A stretch of 41,719 nt of DNA from contig CALURT010000022.1 in the NCBI GenBank assembly GCA_944323245.1, positions 1 to 41,719 on the forward strand, written 5' to 3'. This DNA is from an uncultured Bacteroidales bacterium (GTDB lineage Bacteria > Bacteroidota > Bacteroidia > Bacteroidales > UBA932). Below are positions 19,401 through 27,731 of the stretch, in pieces. Made by a program: the position numbers and the translations under genes. Each line of letters starts with the position of its first letter. Position 1 is the first letter of the stretch. The notes below the pieces were generated by a model. It saw nothing but the letters and a program-made list of their open reading frames with translations, was not told where the DNA came from and did no database searches.

Positions 19401-19811
19401 GATGTTTGAAGTGACCCTGTCTTCGAGTACTTCTCCTGAGACACTTTCCACCGAACCTACAAGCTGCGACTTTTTCAGTGTACCGTAACCTACGACCACT
19501 GTCTCGTCGATAGCGAAGGAATCGGTTTCAAGCTGGAAATCGATCACGCCACGGGTCCCCACCGCTTCTTCCACGTCCACGTACCCGAAGCAGGAGCAGA
19601 CGAGTGTGTCGCCCTGTTCGACTTCGATGGAATAATTGCCGTCGACGTCAGCGACTACACCGTTCGTAGTGCCTTTGACAAGCACAGTGGCTCCCGGTAC
19701 GGATTCCTTGGTCTGTGCGTCAGTAATGCTTCCTGTCACTGTAATGCTCTGAGCAAATACAGCTACACTCGTAAAGAGAACTGAGAGTGTAAGAATAGTT
19801 TTTAATTTCAT
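16479..19811 (-). CDS. susC: SusC/RagA-family TonB-dependent transporter
   Basis: 1110-aa outer-membrane barrel. Signal peptide MKLKTILTLSVLFTSVAVFAQ; a carboxypeptidase-regulatory-like beta domain at about 22-95 (GSITDAQTKESVPGATVLVKG). The TonB-box/plug start ETVVVGYGTLKKSQLVGSVE follows, then the plug domain to about residue 245 and a 22-strand-type barrel ending in an aromatic C-terminus (LGVSISF). It imports glycan fragments into the periplasm using TonB energy. It is the second gene of the operon, 41 bp after the EEP lipoprotein gene. No N-terminal anti-sigma-interacting extension is present, which fits control by the GntR regulator rather than an ECF sigma pair. Confidence 0.95.
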   Translation of the reverse strand: MKLKTILTLSVLFTSVAVFAQSITVTGSITDAQTKESVPGATVLVKGTTNGVVADVDGNYSIEVEQGDTLVCSCFGYVDVEEAVGTRGVIDFQLETDSFAIDETVVVGYGTLKKSQLVGSVESVSGEVLEDRVTSNITRSLQGQIPGLNIIQADGKPTHGGAIYIRGGNTSYTARTNPTSTTKSEQTIGQGGAALVLIDGVEGDLSTINPDDVESVSVLKDASSAAIYGARAAYGVILVTTKDASKDRISVTYNGSVSLNQRTVLWEDGIISDGLAYTETFYEFFQGYSKTPTYAGDLPTKINTYNIPSNYLEMFRERRAAGNNSKYDMNGNSYLYFGSENYLEMFYKRVNMTQTHNLSVSGSSDRVSYSITGRYYNQDGIYKIGKEGFNSYNLRSKISVKANNWLSFDNNTSIYSMDYIQPIFSKGQDSVGSQLWQIEMQGTPIIPVYTEDGKYTAGAAMSGYASFNDGNSNQEEKNLTVVTTLGLNIEPIKDVLKFRGDFTYKTIRRTLERYTAPVEYYTAPGADATTYIGQVDTYKRRYDYTTNYMSANAVLTWTPKINANHNLNVVAGWNLENYDYGRLGIHRTGLMYPGYTSLELFDGTDITLMEDGNSYGLVGFFARANYTLLNRYIFEVSARYDGSSKFPVNQQWGFFPSGSIGWRISEEPWMKSAKHWLNNLKLRANAGSLGNGTIAPYSFLETMAIAKTDVIFDGNTAYYVGNPAPVPDNLTWERVTTYDVGLDMDVLRNRLSLSADYYVRNTTNLFITGPELPAIYGATPPKGNYGALQTKGWELTIAWKDSFKLAGKDFNYSIKGSLWDSRTWVTSYYNESGNIFTYYDGKELGEIWGFETDGYFLSNEEAAAWYPDTYHWYAGQSSTPYAGDLKFLDSNEDGEIGIGSYTLDDHGDLERIGNEAPRYQFGLNLDFRWNNIGLSMFFQGVGQRDWYPAINTGFFWGGYGRAYSHALKTQGGDNYVHIDTSTENWVVTNADDNPYWTRRTYSVANSQRGALSFPNTHYLLNAAYVRLKNLTIDYTIPQHLLEKAKIQQLRIYLSGENLFTWSPMFKYTKMFDPEVIGTGDSDFHGATSTQGQGYSYPMLKTFTLGVSISF

Positions 19812-19852
19812 TTTTATAAAATTAAATGATTTTTATTTCATTTTCAATACAG

Positions 19853-20728
19853 CTATTTCATCTTCAAGACAGCATAGACAGGGCAGTGGTCTGACGGCCA
19901 TATCCCGTCGTATTGCGTGTTGACGCATTCGTAGGCGACAGGCTCTATCCCTTCACCTCTGAAATAGACGTAGTCGATTCTCCTTGCCTTTTCCATGTCT
20001 TTCTCTATGTTGTGGCCGTTGAACGTTCCTGTGGAGCCCTTCCTTGCCTCTGCAGGGACTGCGTCGAACGAGTCGGTCCAGTATTCCCTCAGCTGTATGG
20101 AGGCAGGGGAGTCCGGTTTGGCATTGAAATCCCCTACGAATACTGCAGGAAGCCCGTCAGGGTTGTATTTCCAGTACTGCTGCATGACTACGTCCACGCA
20201 TTTTTCACTTGCTTTTTTGGCAAGGGGAGCGTGTATTACCATAGCGAAAAAGTCTTTCCCGGTATTCCTGTCATTGAATATGAAGCAGCAGGCTCCGCGG
20301 TTGTATTTCTTCTCGTCCCATGCGGAGCTCATGGTGTCCGGAGTTTCCGAAAGCCAGAAATAGTGGCTTTCCTTCATGCTGAATCTCGTGGAATCGTAGA
20401 CGATGCCCTGGGCCTTGTCTCCGTTCCCGTCCTGCGAGTAGGGACTGAAGAACCACCATGCGTATTTGTCAGTGTATTCGCCTGTGAGGGCGGGGAGTTC
20501 CTCCTGAATTCTAAGATCGGCTTCCTGAATTCCGAAGATGTCGAAGCCGACGTCAGCAATCGAACGTGCAAGCTGCACTTTTCTGTGCTCCCATGCATAT
20601 TCGTTTTTTCCGAGGTCGGAACGCCAGAGATTGTAGCTTCCGACTTTGATGGAATCGTCGGCAGGATTGTCGCAACTTGTTGCCAATAAAGCGGTGAAAG
20701 ATGCCAATAAGTAAATTATTCTCTTCAT
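19853..20728 (-). CDS. EEP-family lipoprotein, first gene of the SusC/SusD operon
   Basis: 291-aa predicted lipoprotein with lipobox Cys19 (LATSC). EEP motifs are intact: IKVGSYNLW, FGIQEADLR (metal Glu), VGDFNAKPDS, RRIDYVYFRGEG and SDHCPVYAVL. It is clearly paralogous to the EEP lipoprotein at 11,924-12,901 but lacks the long Gly/Thr linker. Placement as the first gene, directly behind the operator-bearing promoter, means it is expressed with or before SusC. Possible substrates are a phosphodiester- or phosphomonoester-bearing glycan, a phospholipid or extracellular DNA. The operon context favours the glycan. Confidence 0.85.
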   Translation of the reverse strand: MKRIIYLLASFTALLATSCDNPADDSIKVGSYNLWRSDLGKNEYAWEHRKVQLARSIADVGFDIFGIQEADLRIQEELPALTGEYTDKYAWWFFSPYSQDGNGDKAQGIVYDSTRFSMKESHYFWLSETPDTMSSAWDEKKYNRGACCFIFNDRNTGKDFFAMVIHAPLAKKASEKCVDVVMQQYWKYNPDGLPAVFVGDFNAKPDSPASIQLREYWTDSFDAVPAEARKGSTGTFNGHNIEKDMEKARRIDYVYFRGEGIEPVAYECVNTQYDGIWPSDHCPVYAVLKMK

Positions 20729-20760
20729 TTTGTTATAATTCGGCAGTTTCCTGCGTGATT

Positions 20761-20821
20761 TAGTGTTGTGTAGTGTGGTGTGACACGATGCAAAATTATA
20801 AAATAAATTCTAAATACCAAA
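20761..20821 (-). promoter_or_regulatory. Promoter and GntR-type operator of the SusC/SusD operon
   Basis: Read on the minus strand: TTTG (20,821-20,818), a 19-bp spacer, TAATTTTG (20,798-20,791), then a 20-bp site at 20,780-20,761 that begins CACCACACTACACAACAC. That site matches 1861-1880 at 19 of 20 positions. In both promoters it lies just downstream of the -7 box, where a repressor would block initiation. Only one copy is present here, against one full and one partial copy at the other operon. Confidence 0.75.
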
Positions 20822-20875
20822 TTTATTGTAAACAATAGTTTGTTAATTTTCGATTAACGTTATGTAACGGGTCAG

Positions 20876-20945
20876 ATGGTTCGGCTCCGCTCACCATGAC
20901 AGGGAAGGACGCTCACCACGGCACTCCTTCGCTCACCATGACAGA
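20876..20945. repeat. Copies of the interspersed intergenic repeat
   Basis: Segments of the form TTCGGCTCCGCTCACCATGACAG and TCCTTCGCTCACCATGACAG lie between the PUL and efflux operons. They resemble the copies in 200-735 (TCCTTC..GCTC..GATGACAG). The 277-bp gap at 20,729-21,005 holds no gene: only this repeat, the SusC operon promoter and the efflux terminator. Confidence 0.5.
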
Positions 20946-20981
20946 AAAACGGTCCGGAAACCATTTGCGTTTCCGGACCGT
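20944..20981 (-). terminator. Intrinsic terminator of the efflux operon
   Basis: A perfect 13-bp stem (ACGGTCCGGAAAC, 20,949-20,961; GTTTCCGGACCGT, 20,969-20,981) with a 7-nt loop is followed on the minus strand by five T residues (20,948-20,944). It lies about 25 bp past the stop codon of the outer-membrane factor gene, so it ends that operon's transcript. Confidence 0.85.
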
Positions 20982-21005
20982 CGTATGAAGATCGTATTTT
21001 TTGTG

Positions 21006-22379
21006 TCAGTTCTTGCCTCCTCCGAGCGCCTTGTACAGCGTCACCGTATATTGCAGCTGATTGTATTTGTCTGAAATCACACTCAGTTGTGCGTTCAGCA
21101 GCGACTGCTGTGCGGTGAGGACTTCAAGGTAGGAACCTTGAGTCGAACTGTTGTACAGTTTTGTAGCCGTGTACACTGTCCTTTCAAGATCCTTGCACTG
21201 GGCCTCATGCTTTTCAAGCATTGTTCCGGCGGTCTCGATGGCGAAAAGGGCATCATTCACTTCCTGGCCTGCGTTCAGGATCGTCTGTTTGTAATTCAGA
21301 CGGGCAATCTGTTCCTCTGCCTTTGAGACTCTGAGGTTGGCCCTCAACTGTCCCTTGTTGAATATCGGCTGCGCAAGACTCGCAACGGCATTCAACAGGA
21401 CTCCTCCCGGATTGGATACCACCTGACCGAGACTGTTGGTCCAGCCTGCGCTTCCCGAAAGCGTAAGTTTCGGATAGAAGGCAGACCTCGCCTGATTAGT
21501 GGAGTAATATGCGGCGGCAAGCGTCATCTCGGCCTGATATACGTCAGGTCTGTTCGAGAGAAGCTGCAAAGGCACGCCGACACTTACCGTTTCCGGCAAT
21601 ACCTGATCGGCAAGTTTTCCCCTTTCAATGGTTCCCGAAACTCTTCCGAGCAACGAGCAGAGAGCGTTTTCAGTCTCTTTCTGCTGCTGTTTGAGCTGTG
21701 CGTTCGATGCTTCGAGGCCGTAGAGGTTTGCACGTGCCTGTGTCACGGCATTTTCATTGATCTGACCTACCCTCAGCTGCTGTTCCATGGCCCTTACCTG
21801 TTCTCTCCATATAATCACGCTTTCATCGCTTATCCTTACCTGCTCGTCCATCATCAGAAGGGCATAGTAGCTTGTGGCGATGGTTGCGATGATCTGTGAG
21901 CGCACGGCCTGTCTGTAGGCATCCTGCTGGAGCAGCGTGGCCTGGGCCTCTCTCTTGGCATTCAGCAGGGAACCGAAAAGATCGATGTCCCAGCTTACGC
22001 TTCCGCCGAGATTGTAAGTATAGGTGGCCTTGTTGCCGTCAATGCTCGTGACGGTCCCCTGCGGAGACAGGTTCAGGGAAGGGGAATATGCCCATTTGGC
22101 GGAGTAAAGTCCTGCCTGGGCCTGCTCTACCCTGAGTATGGCCGTCTGGAGGTCGGTGTTGTGTACAAGACCGCTGTCAATGAGATCCCTCAGATAAGGG
22201 TCGGTAAACAACTCCTCCCACGGCATGCTGCCCAATGAAGCGGTATCTTCAGGGTTGGCAATGAGCTCGGCCCTGTACAGACTGTCTGTCGGCAGATTCT
22301 CCGGCCTCTGATATTTGCGGTAAATGGAGCAGCTGCTCGAAATGACCGCTATGATTGCAAATACTATTATTTTTCTCAT
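21006..22379 (-). CDS. Efflux outer-membrane factor lipoprotein, TolC/OprM (NodT) type
   Basis: 457-aa outer-membrane channel subunit. The SPII signal has lipobox Cys17 (ISSSC), followed by YRKYQRPENLP. The body has two repeated helical halves rich in Gln/Ala heptads (ILRVEQAQAGLYSAKWAYSP and VSKAEEQIARLNYKQTILNA) and the family motif SNRPDVYQAEMTLAAA. It forms the trimeric exit duct docking with the RND pump. Its ATG overlaps the stop of the pump gene by 4 bp, and an intrinsic terminator follows. The drug or metabolite exported is not predictable. Confidence 0.92.
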   Translation of the reverse strand: MRKIIVFAIIAVISSSCSIYRKYQRPENLPTDSLYRAELIANPEDTASLGSMPWEELFTDPYLRDLIDSGLVHNTDLQTAILRVEQAQAGLYSAKWAYSPSLNLSPQGTVTSIDGNKATYTYNLGGSVSWDIDLFGSLLNAKREAQATLLQQDAYRQAVRSQIIATIATSYYALLMMDEQVRISDESVIIWREQVRAMEQQLRVGQINENAVTQARANLYGLEASNAQLKQQQKETENALCSLLGRVSGTIERGKLADQVLPETVSVGVPLQLLSNRPDVYQAEMTLAAAYYSTNQARSAFYPKLTLSGSAGWTNSLGQVVSNPGGVLLNAVASLAQPIFNKGQLRANLRVSKAEEQIARLNYKQTILNAGQEVNDALFAIETAGTMLEKHEAQCKDLERTVYTATKLYNSSTQGSYLEVLTAQQSLLNAQLSVISDKYNQLQYTVTLYKALGGGKN

Positions 22380-25300
22380 ATCTCTCTATCCTCCTTTCTC
22401 TTGCCCATTACCTTCTCTTCGATGTACTGGAATATCACGAAGAATACAGGGGTGATAAACAGAAGGGCTATCGTTCCGATAATCATACCTCCGACGACAC
22501 CTACACCGAGGGACTGGTTACCGTTGGCTCCCACACCGGATGCCACCACGAGCGGCAACATACCGAATATCATCGTAAGTACCGTCATGAGAATAGGTCT
22601 CAACCTGACGCTGGCGGCAGATACTGCGGCATGGCTCAACGTCATGCCATGTTTCCGTCGCTCTGTGGCGTATTCCGTAATCAGGATGGCCGTCTTCGAG
22701 AGAAGTCCGATAAGCATCACGACTCCGATCTGCATGTAGATATTGCTTTCAATACCCCACATCCTTGCGAAGAGGAAGCTTCCCATGATACCGAACGGCA
22801 CCGAACAGATGACGGCGAACGGCAGGAAGAGACTTTCGTACAATCCGCAGAGAATCAGGTAGATGAAGACAATGGCTATCACATAGATTATGGTCGTCGA
22901 GTGCGATTCGGCCAATTCTGCTTCCTCCCTCGTCATGCTTGAGAATTCGTATCCGAAGCCTGTAGGAAGCGATGTCTTGGCAACTTCCTGGATGGCTGCG
23001 ATGATGTCTCCTGAACTGTAACCGTCAGCAGGCATTCCCTGTACGGTAATCGAAGGGAACATGTTGAAACGGTCGAGGTTCTCGGCTCCATACGTCTTGG
23101 TAAGGGTAACGAACTGGCTTACAGGAGCCATGCCGGAAGGCGTCTTCACGAAGATGTTGTCGAGAGACTGCAGGTCGTCCCTGTATTCAGGTTTGGCCTG
23201 AAGCATTACACGGTACATCTTGGTGAACCTGTTGAAGTTGGATGCATAGAGGCTTCCGAGATATCCCTGCATTACGGAAAGCACCTGATCGCTCGTGATA
23301 CCTGCACGCAGACACTGGGCTGCGTCCACATCCACCTTGTACTGAGGGAAGTTGGCGCTGAATGAAGTATATGCCATCTGCACTTCAGGTCTCTTGTTGA
23401 GTTCGTCGATGAAGCCCTGGGTGACGTCGAACAATGTGGACATTCCCTTTCCGGAGCGGTCCTGCAGACTGACGAAGAATGCGTTACCTGTACCGTAACC
23501 GGAAATCATAGGCGGTGCGAACACGAATATCTGTGCGTCCTTGATATGTGCGGTACGCGCATATATCATATTGGATACGGCCGTATTGCTGTTTTCCTTG
23601 CCAGGCCTCTGGTCCCATGGTTTCAATTTGATGATCATCATACCGTGTGAAGCTCCCGAACCGCTGAAGCTGAAACCGGCAACCTCATTGTACACCAATA
23701 TCTGAGGGAGATCCCTGATGCTGGCAGCTACCTCGTCGAGGGTCTTGCTGGTCTCATGAAGCGAACTTCCCGGGGCGGCGTCCACACTTACGAACAATGT
23801 TCCCATATCCTCATTCGGCACGAGGGAAGTCTTGGTCGTACTCATGAAATACATGAGGAGTCCGATTGCAAGCACGAGGATGAGGCCTGCGGCCCATTTG
23901 TTCCTGATGAAGAAGGTCACTCCGTGCTTGTATTTCTTCGACATGCTCTGGAATGCGGCTTCGAATGCTATCCTGAACCGAGTCGAGAATTTTTTCGGCT
24001 TTTCACCCGGCTTCACTATTTCATTCGGATGAAGGATCAGGGCGCACATTGCAGGCGAGAATGTCAGGGCGTTGACTGCCGAAAGACCGACAGCGACGGC
24101 CATGGTCAGACCGAACTGCGTGTAGAACACTCCTGACGTACCGCTCATGAACGATACCGGGATGAACACAGCCATGAAGACGAGGGTGGATGTGATGATG
24201 GCGGAAGAAATTCCGTTCACGGCATCCACGGTAGCCTTGTACGGCGACCTGTATCCCGCATCGAACCGCGCCTGTACCGCCTCCACCACGATGATCGCAT
24301 CATCGACTATCGTACCGATCGCGAGCACCAAGGCGAACAGAGTCAGAAGGTTGATACTGAAGCCCGCCACGATGAGGAATGCGAATGTACCGATAAGGGA
24401 TACGAAGATACCGAGGGTCGGGATGATCGTGGCCCTGATGTTCTGCAGGAAGACGAGCACAACGAGCACTACAAGGAGAATCGCTTCAAGGAGGGTCTTG
24501 ATGACTTCGTGTATCGAAGCGTCGAGGAAGTCTTTCGTACTCATGATGTCCACGAGAACGACACCTTTCGGAAGGTTTTCCGATACCTCTTCAAGATATG
24601 CGTCGATTTCCTTGATGATTTCGTTGGCGTTACTTCCGGAGGTCTGGTTGATCATGCACTGTACGCCCGGTGCTCCGAGTACCTTACCGCTGTAATTGTA
24701 GCTTACCGCTCCGAGTTCTATGTCGGCAATGTCTTTCAGAAGGATGACACTTCCGTTCGGGAGGGCCTTGATGACGATGTTCCCGAATTCCTCTTCCGTA
24801 CTCAGACGTCCTCTGTATTTAAGGGTGTACTGGTAAACGTTCTCGGAATTTTCTCCGATGGAACCCGTGGATGCCTCGATATTCTGGCTCGAAAGGGCTG
24901 CGGAGATGTCCGACGGCTGCAGTTCGTACTGGGCCATTATGTCCGGTTTCATCCATATACGCATGGAGTAGTCTCCGCCCATCACGTTGACTTCGCCGAC
25001 TCCCGAAATACGTTGTATTTCCGGCTTGATGTTGATGGCGAGGTAGTTGGTCAGGAAGGTTTCGTCATAAGTGCCGTCAGGACTGTACAATGCGAAGATT
25101 TTCAACGTACTGCTCTGCCTTTTCATGGTCTCCACTCCGACTCTCGTCACTTCGGCCGGGAGGAGGGATGTGGCACGTGAAACCCTGTTCTGCACGTTTA
25201 CGGCAGCCATGTCAGGGTCGGTTCCCTGTTTGAAGTATATGGAAATGGATGCGCTTCCCGAGTTACTTGCGGAAGACTCCATGTAAGTCATGTTTTCCAC

Positions 25301-25516
25301 ACCGTTGATAGCCTCTTCAAGAGGGACTATCACACTGTTCTGCACTGCCTCGGCATTCGCTCCGCTGTACGTGGTGTTGACCCTTACCGTAGGCGGGGCG
25401 ATGTCAGGATACTGCTCCACCGGAAGACTGACGAGTCCGATAAGACCGAGCAGCACTATGACAACGGATATGACGACAGACAGAATCGGCCTGTCTATAA
25501 AGTGTTTAAGATTCAT
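22376..25516 (-). CDS. RND multidrug efflux pump, HAE1 (AcrB-like) type
   Basis: 1046-aa inner-membrane pump, the usual HAE1 length. Twelve transmembrane segments and two large periplasmic loops are evident. Segment 4 carries the proton-relay pair Asp405-Asp406 in GTIVDDAIIVVE. Typical HAE1 motifs include YPDIAPPTVRVNTTYSGANA near the N-terminus and GIESNIYMQIG plus LLSKTAILITEYA in the C-terminal half. It works with the adjacent membrane fusion protein (3-bp gap) and the outer-membrane factor (4-bp overlap) as one operon. Confidence 0.95.
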   Translation of the reverse strand: MNLKHFIDRPILSVVISVVIVLLGLIGLVSLPVEQYPDIAPPTVRVNTTYSGANAEAVQNSVIVPLEEAINGVENMTYMESSASNSGSASISIYFKQGTDPDMAAVNVQNRVSRATSLLPAEVTRVGVETMKRQSSTLKIFALYSPDGTYDETFLTNYLAINIKPEIQRISGVGEVNVMGGDYSMRIWMKPDIMAQYELQPSDISAALSSQNIEASTGSIGENSENVYQYTLKYRGRLSTEEEFGNIVIKALPNGSVILLKDIADIELGAVSYNYSGKVLGAPGVQCMINQTSGSNANEIIKEIDAYLEEVSENLPKGVVLVDIMSTKDFLDASIHEVIKTLLEAILLVVLVVLVFLQNIRATIIPTLGIFVSLIGTFAFLIVAGFSINLLTLFALVLAIGTIVDDAIIVVEAVQARFDAGYRSPYKATVDAVNGISSAIITSTLVFMAVFIPVSFMSGTSGVFYTQFGLTMAVAVGLSAVNALTFSPAMCALILHPNEIVKPGEKPKKFSTRFRIAFEAAFQSMSKKYKHGVTFFIRNKWAAGLILVLAIGLLMYFMSTTKTSLVPNEDMGTLFVSVDAAPGSSLHETSKTLDEVAASIRDLPQILVYNEVAGFSFSGSGASHGMMIIKLKPWDQRPGKENSNTAVSNMIYARTAHIKDAQIFVFAPPMISGYGTGNAFFVSLQDRSGKGMSTLFDVTQGFIDELNKRPEVQMAYTSFSANFPQYKVDVDAAQCLRAGITSDQVLSVMQGYLGSLYASNFNRFTKMYRVMLQAKPEYRDDLQSLDNIFVKTPSGMAPVSQFVTLTKTYGAENLDRFNMFPSITVQGMPADGYSSGDIIAAIQEVAKTSLPTGFGYEFSSMTREEAELAESHSTTIIYVIAIVFIYLILCGLYESLFLPFAVICSVPFGIMGSFLFARMWGIESNIYMQIGVVMLIGLLSKTAILITEYATERRKHGMTLSHAAVSAASVRLRPILMTVLTMIFGMLPLVVASGVGANGNQSLGVGVVGGMIIGTIALLFITPVFFVIFQYIEEKVMGKRKEDREI

Positions 25517-25519
25517 TTT

Positions 25520-26656
25520 CTATTCTCCTTCTTTTCCGGTCGCAGCTGCATCGTCCGAACTTGCTGCATCAGTGACCAATGTTCCTTCCCTGAGGAGGCC
25601 TGCGCCTGTGGCGACAATCGTATCGCCTACCGACAGCCCGCTTTCCACAATGTATTCCCTGCCGTTGTTGATATTGAATACGGTAATCATCGTCGAAGTG
25701 GCTTTGCCGTCAATTACCTTGTATGCGAATATCTTGTCCTGGATTTCGAATGTGGCTTCCTGCGGGATCACGATGCAGTCGTTCACGGTATAAGGAATCG
25801 AGATTGTGGCGCTGCTTCCGCTGATGAGCACTCCGTCCGGATTGTCAAACACGGCGCGTACGCGGATTACGGAATTTTCCACCATTCCGCTGATAGCGTC
25901 GATCTTGCCGGTATGTTCGTAGACGGAACCGTCGCTCAGGACGAGAGATACCTCAGGATAGGCGGCAATCGTCTTTTCTATGGAACCGTACTGGCGGATA
26001 AGACGCAATGCTTCCTTTTCCGTAAGGGAGAAGTATGCGTACATTTTGGAATTGTCGGTAACGCTGATAAGCGGTTCGGTCATCGCCGAGCTTACCAATG
26101 TGCCGACTCGGATCGATGTCATGCCTGCAACTCCGGTGACAGGGCTTGTGACCTTGGCGAATGACAGGTTGTTGGCTGCACTCACTTCCGAAGCCTTTGC
26201 CTGTGCGAGGGCGGCCTTTGCGCTGAGATATGAATTCCTTGATGTCTGAAGCTGGAAGTCCGAAATGACCTTTTCCTCGTACAGGGCTTTCTGACCTTCA
26301 AGTGTCAGTGCGGCTGTGGCTTCCTGTGCTTCTGCCGTGGCTACCGCAGCTTTTGCCTGTTCGTAAGCCGCAGCATACGGGATGGTATCGATGATAAACA
26401 GAGTTTCACCTTTTCTGACTGTTGCACCTTCTTTTACGAAAACGTCAGTAATGAATCCGGAGACCTGAGGCCGGATATCCACATTCTGCTTTCCTTCAAG
26501 CACTGTGGAATAAGTCGTGGAAAGCGTCCTGCTTTCTTTGGTCAGCGTCAATAACGGATAGGCGCTGGCTTTCGGCTGTACCGTCGTCTGTTCCTTGCAT
26601 GATGTGAGCGCGGCAAGGCAGCACAGTCCGAGAGAAATTACATTTAAACCTTTCAT
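25520..26656 (-). CDS. RND efflux membrane fusion protein (AcrA-like lipoprotein)
   Basis: 378-aa periplasmic adaptor. SPII signal with lipobox Cys20 (ALTSC). A split lipoyl/biotinyl-like domain is seen at VDIRPQVSGFITDVFVKEGATV and later FAKVTSPVTGVAGMTSIRVG, flanking an Ala/Gln-rich alpha-hairpin. The C-terminal beta-barrel and membrane-proximal domains follow, ending in an Asp/Ala-rich tail. It is the first gene of the three-gene efflux operon, reading away from the AraC gene. Its promoter region contains the symmetric TGTCG array. Confidence 0.93.
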   Translation of the reverse strand: MKGLNVISLGLCCLAALTSCKEQTTVQPKASAYPLLTLTKESRTLSTTYSTVLEGKQNVDIRPQVSGFITDVFVKEGATVRKGETLFIIDTIPYAAAYEQAKAAVATAEAQEATAALTLEGQKALYEEKVISDFQLQTSRNSYLSAKAALAQAKASEVSAANNLSFAKVTSPVTGVAGMTSIRVGTLVSSAMTEPLISVTDNSKMYAYFSLTEKEALRLIRQYGSIEKTIAAYPEVSLVLSDGSVYEHTGKIDAISGMVENSVIRVRAVFDNPDGVLISGSSATISIPYTVNDCIVIPQEATFEIQDKIFAYKVIDGKATSTMITVFNINNGREYIVESGLSVGDTIVATGAGLLREGTLVTDAASSDDAAATGKEGE

Positions 26657-26703
26657 CTTTATACACTAAATTATCGTAAAATCAAATTGCGTCAAATCGG
26701 CTG

Positions 26704-26711
26704 CAAAAATA
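26704..26711 (-). promoter_or_regulatory. Candidate -7 element of the efflux operon promoter
   Basis: On the minus strand TATTTTTG (26,711-26,704) fits TAnnTTTG, about 48 bp upstream of the membrane fusion protein start. No TTTG is found at the usual -33 distance, and the nearest TGTCG box begins 31 bp farther upstream. A weak -33 with adjacent activator sites would suit activation by the AraC protein. Confidence 0.45.
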
Positions 26712-26741
26712 CTTCATGCTTTCCATAGAGTATTTGTATAA

Positions 26742-26822
26742 ATGTCGTATGAGTTTGTCAAAATGTCGCAATTTGGTATGAAAATTGTAAAATTGCGACA
26801 AAAATTTGTGTGAAAACGACAT
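26742..26822. promoter_or_regulatory. Symmetric TGTCG operator array in the efflux/AraC divergent region
   Basis: ATGTCG occurs at 26,742-26,747 and 26,763-26,768 (21 bp apart, two helical turns). The inverted form CGACA(A/T) occurs at 26,796-26,801 and 26,817-26,822, also 21 bp apart. The inner pair lies in an 11-bp perfect inverted repeat (TGTCGCAATTT, 26,764-26,774; AAATTGCGACA, 26,790-26,800). Pairs of direct half-sites at helical spacing are usual for AraC-family regulators. Confidence 0.65.
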
Positions 26823-26839
26823 AAAAACGACCGAATCAC

Positions 26840-27715
26840 ATGGAGCGACTCACTATGCAACAATTATGCTCGTTCGTCACGGATGATAAAAAATATTCCG
26901 ACAAATTCGTTCTTCTCAAGGCGGGCGACATCATGACACTTGTCAAATATTATATGATAGGATACAGAATCCTGCTTCTTGTGGGGAGAGGGGAGGTCGA
27001 CGTGACTGTCAACGGGCGCAGCTATCGTCTTGTGGAACATGACTATCTCGACATATTGGACGGGACATTGTGCCGGTTCAGTTCCGTGTCGTCGGATGCC
27101 GAACTTTACTGCATGATAGTGACCATGGATTTTCTTGTGGATTCGCTGAGGGACGTAGTCCCCGGGCCGTCGAATTATCTGTTCAAGGTGGTGATGAACC
27201 CGATTATGCGGATGAATTCCGCCGATGCTTCGGTGATGTGGCGGCAGATGCGTATGCTTGACGGGGCGATGTCGGAAACGACGCATTACTACAGGGCGGA
27301 AATGATCAAACTGTATTTCAAGAGTTTCATATTGGAATTCGGAAACATCCTTTTCCACGAACAGGGATGGCAGATTCCTGAACAGTCATTGGCCAAAAGG
27401 GACCTGCTCATGTCCGATTTCATGAATCTCGTGTGGGAGCATTTCAAGGAGAAGCGTGAGGTTTCCTTTTATGCCAAGGAACTGTGCGTGTCGGCGAAGC
27501 ACCTGTCGCGTGTCGTGAAATCGGCTACAGGCTATACCCCGCATGAGATAATTTCCCGGGAGGTAATGGGGTTGGCGATGCAGTTGCTTAGGAATGAAGG
27601 TATTATGGTGCAGCAGATTTCCGATATCCTTCATTTTGCCGATCAGGCTGCCTTCTCCAAGTTTTTCAAGAAATACATGAACATGTCGCCTTCGGAGTAC
27701 CGCAGGAATTTTTAG
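26840..27715 (+). CDS. AraC-family transcriptional regulator
   Basis: 291-aa regulator. The N-terminal half is cupin-like (GRGEVDVTVNGRSYRLVEHD), probably a ligand or dimerisation domain. The C-terminal ~100 residues hold the double HTH of the AraC family: YAKELCVSAKHLSRVVKSAT, then ISDILHFADQAAFSKFFKKY ending with the signature MSPSEYRRNF. ATG 26,840 is used; ATG 26,855 is a possible alternative. It is transcribed divergently from the efflux operon across 183 bp containing the TGTCG array, so it most likely controls that operon and itself. Confidence 0.9.
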   Translation: MERLTMQQLCSFVTDDKKYSDKFVLLKAGDIMTLVKYYMIGYRILLLVGRGEVDVTVNGRSYRLVEHDYLDILDGTLCRFSSVSSDAELYCMIVTMDFLVDSLRDVVPGPSNYLFKVVMNPIMRMNSADASVMWRQMRMLDGAMSETTHYYRAEMIKLYFKSFILEFGNILFHEQGWQIPEQSLAKRDLLMSDFMNLVWEHFKEKREVSFYAKELCVSAKHLSRVVKSATGYTPHEIISREVMGLAMQLLRNEGIMVQQISDILHFADQAAFSKFFKKYMNMSPSEYRRNF

Positions 27716-27731
27716 GCTCAGGTCCGGTTTT

